Source of the DNA: Dysgonamonadaceae bacterium
GTDB taxonomy: Bacteria; Bacteroidota; Bacteroidia; Bacteroidales; Azobacteroidaceae
Length of the DNA: 10,700 nucleotides
Direction of reading: 5' to 3'
Assembly: GCA_031258895.1 (NCBI GenBank)
Contig: JAIRMF010000148.1
Span: 1-10,700 of the forward strand
The notes below the pieces were generated by a model. The model was not told where the DNA came from. It saw only the letters and a program-made list of their open reading frames with translations, and did no database searches. Shown in pieces: positions 6,860 through 10,700 of this stretch; position 1 is the stretch's first letter, and each line of letters begins with the position of its first letter. The position numbers and the translations under genes are program-made.

Positions 6860-8704
6860 ATGTGTGGAATTATAGGTTATATCGGTTTTAGGGATGCGTA
6901 TCCGATTCTTGTGAAGGGTTTGCATCGTTTGGAGTATCGCGGTTATGACAGTGCCGGAATTGCGTTATCGAATTTGTCGGGCAGTTTGAGCATTTACAAG
7001 ACGAAGGGCAGGGTTTCGGATCTTGAGGAGTACTGTAAGGACAAGGATATTTCGGGGAGTATCGGGATTGCTCACACCCGCTGGGCGACGCACGGCGAGC
7101 CGAGCAACACTAACGCTCATCCTCACTATTCCGAGTCGGAGAATATTGCCCTTATTCATAACGGTATTATTGAGAATTATGCGGTTTTGAAGCAGCAGTT
7201 GATTCGGAACGGTTACCATTTCCGGAGTAACACCGATACGGAGGTTTTGGTTCAGCTTATCGAGTACATTAAGGTGTTGAACAATACCGATTTGTTCCAC
7301 GCCGTACAGCTTGCACTTAACGAGATTATCGGCGCTTATGCTATTGCGTTGATAGAGAAGGGGGGGGACAATCGGATCATTGTTGCCAGGAAGAGCAGTC
7401 CGTTGGTTATCGGGATTGGTGACGGGGAGTATTTCATAGCTTCGGACGCATCTCCTATCGTTGAGTATACCAAGCGTGTTATCTATTTGGAGGATGAGGA
7501 GTTAGCGCTTGTCAGCCGGGGTTTTAGCCCTAAGATAGTGACGGCGAGGAATGTTGAGAAGACTCATGAGATAATACAGTTGGAGATGAATTTGAGTCAG
7601 TTGGAGAAGGGGGGGTACGATCATTTCATGTTGAAGGAGATTTTCGAGCAGCCGAAGACGCTTCGCGACTGTATGAAGGGGAGGATAGACGTTACCGGCA
7701 AACACATTGTTTTGTCGGGAGTTATGGATAACAGGGAACGTTTTTTGAGCGCCAGGCGGATTATTATTCTTGCTTGTGGGACGTCATGGCATGCGGGGCT
7801 TGTTGGCAAGTATTTTTTTGAGTCTTTTTGCAGGATACCTGTTGAGGTTGAGTACTCCTCCGAGTTTCGTTATCGCAACCCTGTGATTTACGGGGACGAT
7901 ATTGTGATAGCGATTTCGCAGTCCGGCGAGACGGCTGACACTTTGGCGGCTATTGAACTTGCTCGGAAGTCCGGTTCGTTTATTTACGGGATTTGCAATG
8001 TGGTTGGTTCTTCTATATCGAGGAAGACTGATTCCGGTTCGTATACTCATGTTGGTCCGGAGATTGGGGTTGCTTCTACGAAGGCATTTACGGCTCAGTT
8101 GACGGTTTTGTCTATGATGGCGCTTTACCTTGGCCACGAGAAGCGTACGATTGACGACGAGCGTTACAGTTTTTTGCTTGGGGAATTGAACAGGATACCG
8201 GACAAGATTGAAAAGATTTTGCAGTCTAACGCTGCGATTTGTGACTTATCCAAAATTTTCACGTATGCACACAATTTCATTTATCTTGGTCGGGGCTTCA
8301 ATTACCCTATTGCGTTGGAGGGCGCTTTAAAGTTGAAGGAGATATCGTATATTCACGCTGAGGGTTACCCTGCCGCGGAGATGAAGCATGGACCTATTGC
8401 ATTGATAGACATGGAGATGCCGGTAGTTGCTATCGCCACCGACAACGTTATGTATGATAAGGTCATGAGCAACATCCAGGAGATCAAGGCACGTAACGGA
8501 TGTGTTATTGCGGTGGTAAACGAGAGCGGTGCAACTATAAGGGAGATAGCGGATTACGTTATTGAGGTGCCGTCCACAGAGGATTGTTTCGAGCCTTTAC
8601 TAAATATTGTACCGCTTCAGTTGTTGTCGTATCACATTGCTGTTAACAAGAAGCGGGATGTCGATATGCCCCGTAATCTTGCGAAGTCGGTTACTGTGGA
8701 GTAA
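6860..8704 (+). CDS. glmS: Glutamine--fructose-6-phosphate aminotransferase (isomerizing)
   Basis: It converts fructose 6-phosphate and glutamine to glucosamine 6-phosphate and glutamate in the cytoplasm. This is the committed step toward UDP-GlcNAc for peptidoglycan and lipopolysaccharide. The 614 residues match the family length. The N-terminal class II glutaminase domain (about 2-220) begins Met-Cys-Gly-Ile, so Cys2 becomes the N-terminal nucleophile after Met removal. It also has TRWATHGEPS (73-82), HNGIIENY (about 100-107) and Asp126. Two SIS sugar-isomerase domains follow: one with ACGTSWHAG and SQSGETADT, the other with GRGFNYPIALEGALKLKE and HAEGYPAAEMKHGP. The C-terminus DMPRNLAKSVTVE is the usual end. 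The ATG at 6860 is chosen because Cys must be residue 2; the ATG 7 bases upstream is in another frame. The gene stands alone between its promoter and terminator. It contains G8 and G7 runs, both in frame. Confidence 0.98.
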   Translation: MCGIIGYIGFRDAYPILVKGLHRLEYRGYDSAGIALSNLSGSLSIYKTKGRVSDLEEYCKDKDISGSIGIAHTRWATHGEPSNTNAHPHYSESENIALIHNGIIENYAVLKQQLIRNGYHFRSNTDTEVLVQLIEYIKVLNNTDLFHAVQLALNEIIGAYAIALIEKGGDNRIIVARKSSPLVIGIGDGEYFIASDASPIVEYTKRVIYLEDEELALVSRGFSPKIVTARNVEKTHEIIQLEMNLSQLEKGGYDHFMLKEIFEQPKTLRDCMKGRIDVTGKHIVLSGVMDNRERFLSARRIIILACGTSWHAGLVGKYFFESFCRIPVEVEYSSEFRYRNPVIYGDDIVIAISQSGETADTLAAIELARKSGSFIYGICNVVGSSISRKTDSGSYTHVGPEIGVASTKAFTAQLTVLSMMALYLGHEKRTIDDERYSFLLGELNRIPDKIEKILQSNAAICDLSKIFTYAHNFIYLGRGFNYPIALEGALKLKEISYIHAEGYPAAEMKHGPIALIDMEMPVVAIATDNVMYDKVMSNIQEIKARNGCVIAVVNESGATIREIADYVIEVPSTEDCFEPLLNIVPLQLLSYHIAVNKKRDVDMPRNLAKSVTVE

Positions 8705-8724
8705 TTTTTTACTGTACACACGCC

Positions 8725-8762
8725 AATAAGGCCACTCGGTTTTCCGGGCGGCCTTATTTTTT
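8725..8762 (+). terminator. Intrinsic terminator of glmS
   Basis: AATAAGGCC (8725-8733) pairs perfectly with GGCCTTATT (8750-8758). After one A-C mismatch, five further pairs (CTCGG with CCGGG, one G-T wobble) close on a TTTT loop. Six T (8757-8762) follow on the plus strand. It starts 20 bases after the glmS stop. The minus strand lacks a T run after the stem, so it works in one direction only. Confidence 0.88.
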
Positions 8763-8789
8763 ATCGTTAAACCGGCTGTAATAATCGTT

Positions 8790-9848
8790 TTATTTACTTG
8801 CGGCAACGCGGAATCCGAGATCTTCTAAAATGAATTCCGGTGCGGTGACGCTGTAACTTGAGATGTGGCATATGCCTTCGTCCCCTCTCCAGCTGCCGCC
8901 TCGAATGACGCGATTAGCACCCTTTTCAGGCTGCACTTCACCGGAGGGCGTTGATTTGGGGAATGCTTCGGTGTTCCAGTTCCAGCACCATTCATCAACA
9001 TTCCCGGTCATATCGTAAATTCCTAACTCATTGGGTTTTTTGGTTGCTACCGGCTTTGTGCCGTAATCTTCCTTACAATGGTATGCGCAATCGGCGTTGT
9101 CGTTGTTGTAGTTGTAACTGTTTCCTTTATACCATGCGACTTCGTCAATATTATCCTTGCTGCCGGCATAGCGGGTAGAATCATCTGTTTGAGACTTTCC
9201 GCCGCGTGCGGCGTATTCCCATTCCGTTGATGTTGGAAGGCGATAGCCGTTATTACCGAAGTTACACTTTACGTAATTCCATTTGGTAAGCTCACTTTTG
9301 TCGGTATTACCTTTGGTTGGTATCTGTGCATCGCTCCTCCATGATAAGGCCGTTGGAATGTCTTCGTAATTTAAACTTGCCCAGTCTTTAGGCGTTGTCA
9401 GGCCTTCAATTGTGTAACAAATATCCTTTCCTTCGAGAATACTCAACTTGTTACAGTAAGTGATGGCATGATACCAATTAACCTGCTCGACAGGCAAATA
9501 CGAAGTCGCATCATCTTTACCGTTATAGCTGTTATTAGTTGAGTCACAGTACTTGAAAAAAGAGGGATTTACACCCATCACATACTCAAACTGTTTCTGT
9601 GTTACTTCTGTCAGGCTAATCTTAAAGTTTTGGATATCAGCCGTGTAAGAACCTGATGATATGTGTTTATACATTTCATCATCCTTATCGACAGTAAATT
9701 TGCCGCCCTTAATTTCGATCATTTTCGGCAACTTGGAGTTCCTTAATTCGCACCTGTCGAGCTTATTTTGCAACTCAACTTTCGTTGACGTTTTGCTACA
9801 TGCGAACAGACAGAGTACAGAGATGATTAAAAGAGAGATTTTTTTCAT
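8790..9848 (-). CDS. SUMF1/FGE-sulfatase-domain lipoprotein, probably not a formylglycine-generating enzyme
   Basis: A 352-residue exported lipoprotein. The signal peptide ends in LFA-C with Cys17 as the acylated residue, so it sits in the envelope, facing the periplasm or cell surface. A short charged linker leads to the formylglycine-generating-enzyme-like domain (about 43-350). Its hallmarks are MIEIKGGKFTV at the start, EVTQKQFEYVMGVNPSFF, PVEQVNWYHAITYCNKLS, GYRLPTSTEWEYAARGG (201-217), TGNVDEWCWNW (281-291), RVIRGGSW (313-320) and LGFRVA near the end. In true FGE two cysteines follow the RGGS motif and bind copper. Here the first position is Gly322 and only Cys327 remains, so that chemistry is unlikely. 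Many Bacteroidota proteins of this class have structural or unknown envelope roles, GldK being one relative. No clear promoter is seen in the 70 bases before the ATG. A function cannot be assigned. Confidence 0.9.
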   Translation of the reverse strand: MKKISLLIISVLCLFACSKTSTKVELQNKLDRCELRNSKLPKMIEIKGGKFTVDKDDEMYKHISSGSYTADIQNFKISLTEVTQKQFEYVMGVNPSFFKYCDSTNNSYNGKDDATSYLPVEQVNWYHAITYCNKLSILEGKDICYTIEGLTTPKDWASLNYEDIPTALSWRSDAQIPTKGNTDKSELTKWNYVKCNFGNNGYRLPTSTEWEYAARGGKSQTDDSTRYAGSKDNIDEVAWYKGNSYNYNNDNADCAYHCKEDYGTKPVATKKPNELGIYDMTGNVDEWCWNWNTEAFPKSTPSGEVQPEKGANRVIRGGSWRGDEGICHISSYSVTAPEFILEDLGFRVAASK

Positions 9849-9878
9849 AGCTGTTAATTTTTTGTTTAATTAATAAAT

Positions 9879-9911
9879 AAAAAATAGAGGCAAGTTATTG
9901 TCTTGCCCCTA
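9879..9911 (-). terminator. Hairpin terminator between the 227-residue gene and the SUMF1 lipoprotein gene
   Basis: TAG-A-GGCAAG (9885-9894) pairs with CTTGCC-C-CTA (9902-9911) with one A-C mismatch and a 7-base loop. On the minus strand the stem is followed by six T (9879-9884). It begins 8 bases after the stop of the upstream gene. The stem is of moderate strength, so partial read-through into the lipoprotein gene is possible. Confidence 0.7.
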
Positions 9912-9918
9912 CTTTCGG

Positions 9919-10602
9919 TTACGGAATGATTGCAGACTGAATCGGCGAGAACGGGCCGTTTTGTCCTTTTTCGTTCTGCCAGCAAATAGCGAAATACACT
10001 CTTTTTCCGCTGCTACCTTCCTCAAACTCCATGATGTGAGGGGTACGTGTTGCAAGAATGTTTAGGTTAAGCTCGGCGATACTTTCCGGTGGAGACGGCA
10101 GGATGGCATATACGACGTAAGCGCCGTTGTATCCGTAGGGTCTCTTCCATTTTTTTCTATCTCCGAGGCTGGTCAGTTCCTGGTCGTGGAACTGCAGAAC
10201 GAGTCTCAGGTAATCGAGAGCTTTGACGTTGAGTATCACATGGGTACGCGGCACGTCTATCGAACTTCTGTCTGTTTTGTGGATAGGGAGTCCGAGTGCG
10301 ACCTTCAGCTCATCTGTTACCTTCGGATTATAAGTCAGAAAGGACTTGATTGCACTTCGAAGCGCTTTCTTGAAGAGGTCCTGAGCATTGGTACGCGCTC
10401 TCACCGTTACCGGCGTACGCGTTTCAGGAACTTCCGAAAGGTCATACTTCTTTGTGTAATCAGCCTGAAGCCTGTTAAGTTCGTGATAAGTTGGCGGCGG
10501 CATATAGTCTTCAGCCCCTATTGCCGTCAACTTCGTCATGAAGTTATCAGACCATGACCTAAATCCTTCTACTGTACTTGGCATATAATCTTTTCCAGCC
10601 AT
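9919..10602 (-). CDS. Uncharacterised conserved protein, 227 residues, beta-rich C-terminal part
   Basis: Function not recognised. The protein has no signal peptide, membrane segment or lipobox, so it is probably cytoplasmic. The N-terminal half looks helical: MAGKDYMPSTVEGFRSWSDNF, a charged stretch at about 40-55, and LFKKALRSAIKSFLTYNPKVTDELKVALGLP at about 76-106. The C-terminal part (about 120-227) alternates hydrophobic residues like a beta sandwich and ends TRTPHIMEFEEGSSGKRVYF, then a strand with W208, then NGPFSPIQSAIIP. From memory, hypothetical proteins with the same landmarks (a D-[YF]-[MI]-P start, YN..VTD....-GLP in the middle, TR-[TS]-P and GK-[RT]-VYF near the end) occur widely in Bacteroidota and some other phyla, and the end is fibronectin III-like. 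The ATG at 10602 opens the conserved start. No TAnnTTTG promoter is visible upstream, so the gene may depend on transcription from outside the window. Confidence 0.85.
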   Translation of the reverse strand: MAGKDYMPSTVEGFRSWSDNFMTKLTAIGAEDYMPPPTYHELNRLQADYTKKYDLSEVPETRTPVTVRARTNAQDLFKKALRSAIKSFLTYNPKVTDELKVALGLPIHKTDRSSIDVPRTHVILNVKALDYLRLVLQFHDQELTSLGDRKKWKRPYGYNGAYVVYAILPSPPESIAELNLNILATRTPHIMEFEEGSSGKRVYFAICWQNEKGQNGPFSPIQSAIIP

Positions 10603-10700
10603 AGTAAAAAGAATTTAAATTAATAATTAATTCGGTATGCGGTGCACGCCGAACCGTTAACTTCAGTGTTTTTATTTTGTTGCCGGAACACCTAACCGGT
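10603..10700. other. Right-edge intergenic stretch without a callable gene
   Basis: These 98 bases are A/T-rich next to the 227-residue gene. They contain a weak imperfect hairpin (TTCGG 10631-10635 with CCGAA 10649-10653, 13-base loop). On the minus strand one frame runs in from the edge as RLGVPATK and stops at 10672-10674. It could be the tail of an upstream minus-strand gene, with the hairpin as a poor terminator, but nothing confirms this. Confidence 0.3.

Noticed and set aside
10186..10557. Plus-strand open frame of 123 codons
   Set aside because: It is antisense to the conserved 227-residue protein and shows no motif of its own.
8790..10602. A defence or toxin-antitoxin pair made of the 227-residue protein and the SUMF1 lipoprotein
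   Set aside because: One protein is cytoplasmic and the other an exported lipoprotein, a terminator separates them, and neither shows nuclease, toxin or sensor motifs.
10631..10674. Tail of another minus-strand gene (RLGVPATK) plus a terminator
   Set aside because: Eight residues from the edge are not recognisable, a second minus frame is also open, and the hairpin is short, with a 13-base loop and no clean T-run.

Overview
The window looks like chromosomal DNA from a Bacteroidota bacterium, most likely order Bacteroidales. Supporting signs are two promoters of the Bacteroidota type (identical -7 octamers TACCTTTG), start codons without strong Shine-Dalgarno sequences, lipoproteins with an LFAC lipobox, a probable type IX secretion C-terminal tail at the left edge, and an efflux operon ordered as in Porphyromonas and Bacteroides. 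Genus cannot be told from the sequence. There is no sign of phage, insertion sequence, CRISPR array, tRNA or rRNA.

Left edge (1-176): the last 13 codons of a plus-strand gene, followed by a plus-strand hairpin terminator. A second hairpin faces the other way and closes the minus-strand operon that converges on it.

Region 199-6694 (minus strand): a compact five-gene operon. Transcription order is TetR-type regulator, TolC-type outer-membrane factor, lipoprotein periplasmic adaptor, RND proton antiporter, and a small PII-like protein. Gaps are 9, 27, 16 and 9 bases, so one transcript from the promoter at 6729-6758 probably carries all five. The three middle genes build a complete tripartite efflux pump. 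The TetR protein probably represses its own operon until a pump substrate is present. The PII-like protein belongs to a transporter-associated family of unknown function.

Region 6695-8762: a 165-base divergent promoter region, then glmS (plus strand), a complete glucosamine-6-phosphate synthase that starts the amino-sugar pathway for peptidoglycan and lipopolysaccharide. It ends in a strong intrinsic terminator and is probably monocistronic.

Region 8790-10602 (minus strand): a lipoprotein with a formylglycine-generating-enzyme-like (SUMF1) domain that lacks one of the two active-site cysteines. Upstream of it, behind a hairpin terminator, lies a 227-residue cytoplasmic protein of an uncharacterised family. 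The last 98 bases hold nothing that can be called.

The least expected signal is compositional. The plus strand is C-rich over roughly 500-3950 and becomes G/T-rich further right whatever the coding direction, so third-position codon bias changes inside one operon, within the adaptor gene. No wholly new system is evident. The best leads are this skew change, the PII-like efflux partner and the 227-residue family.
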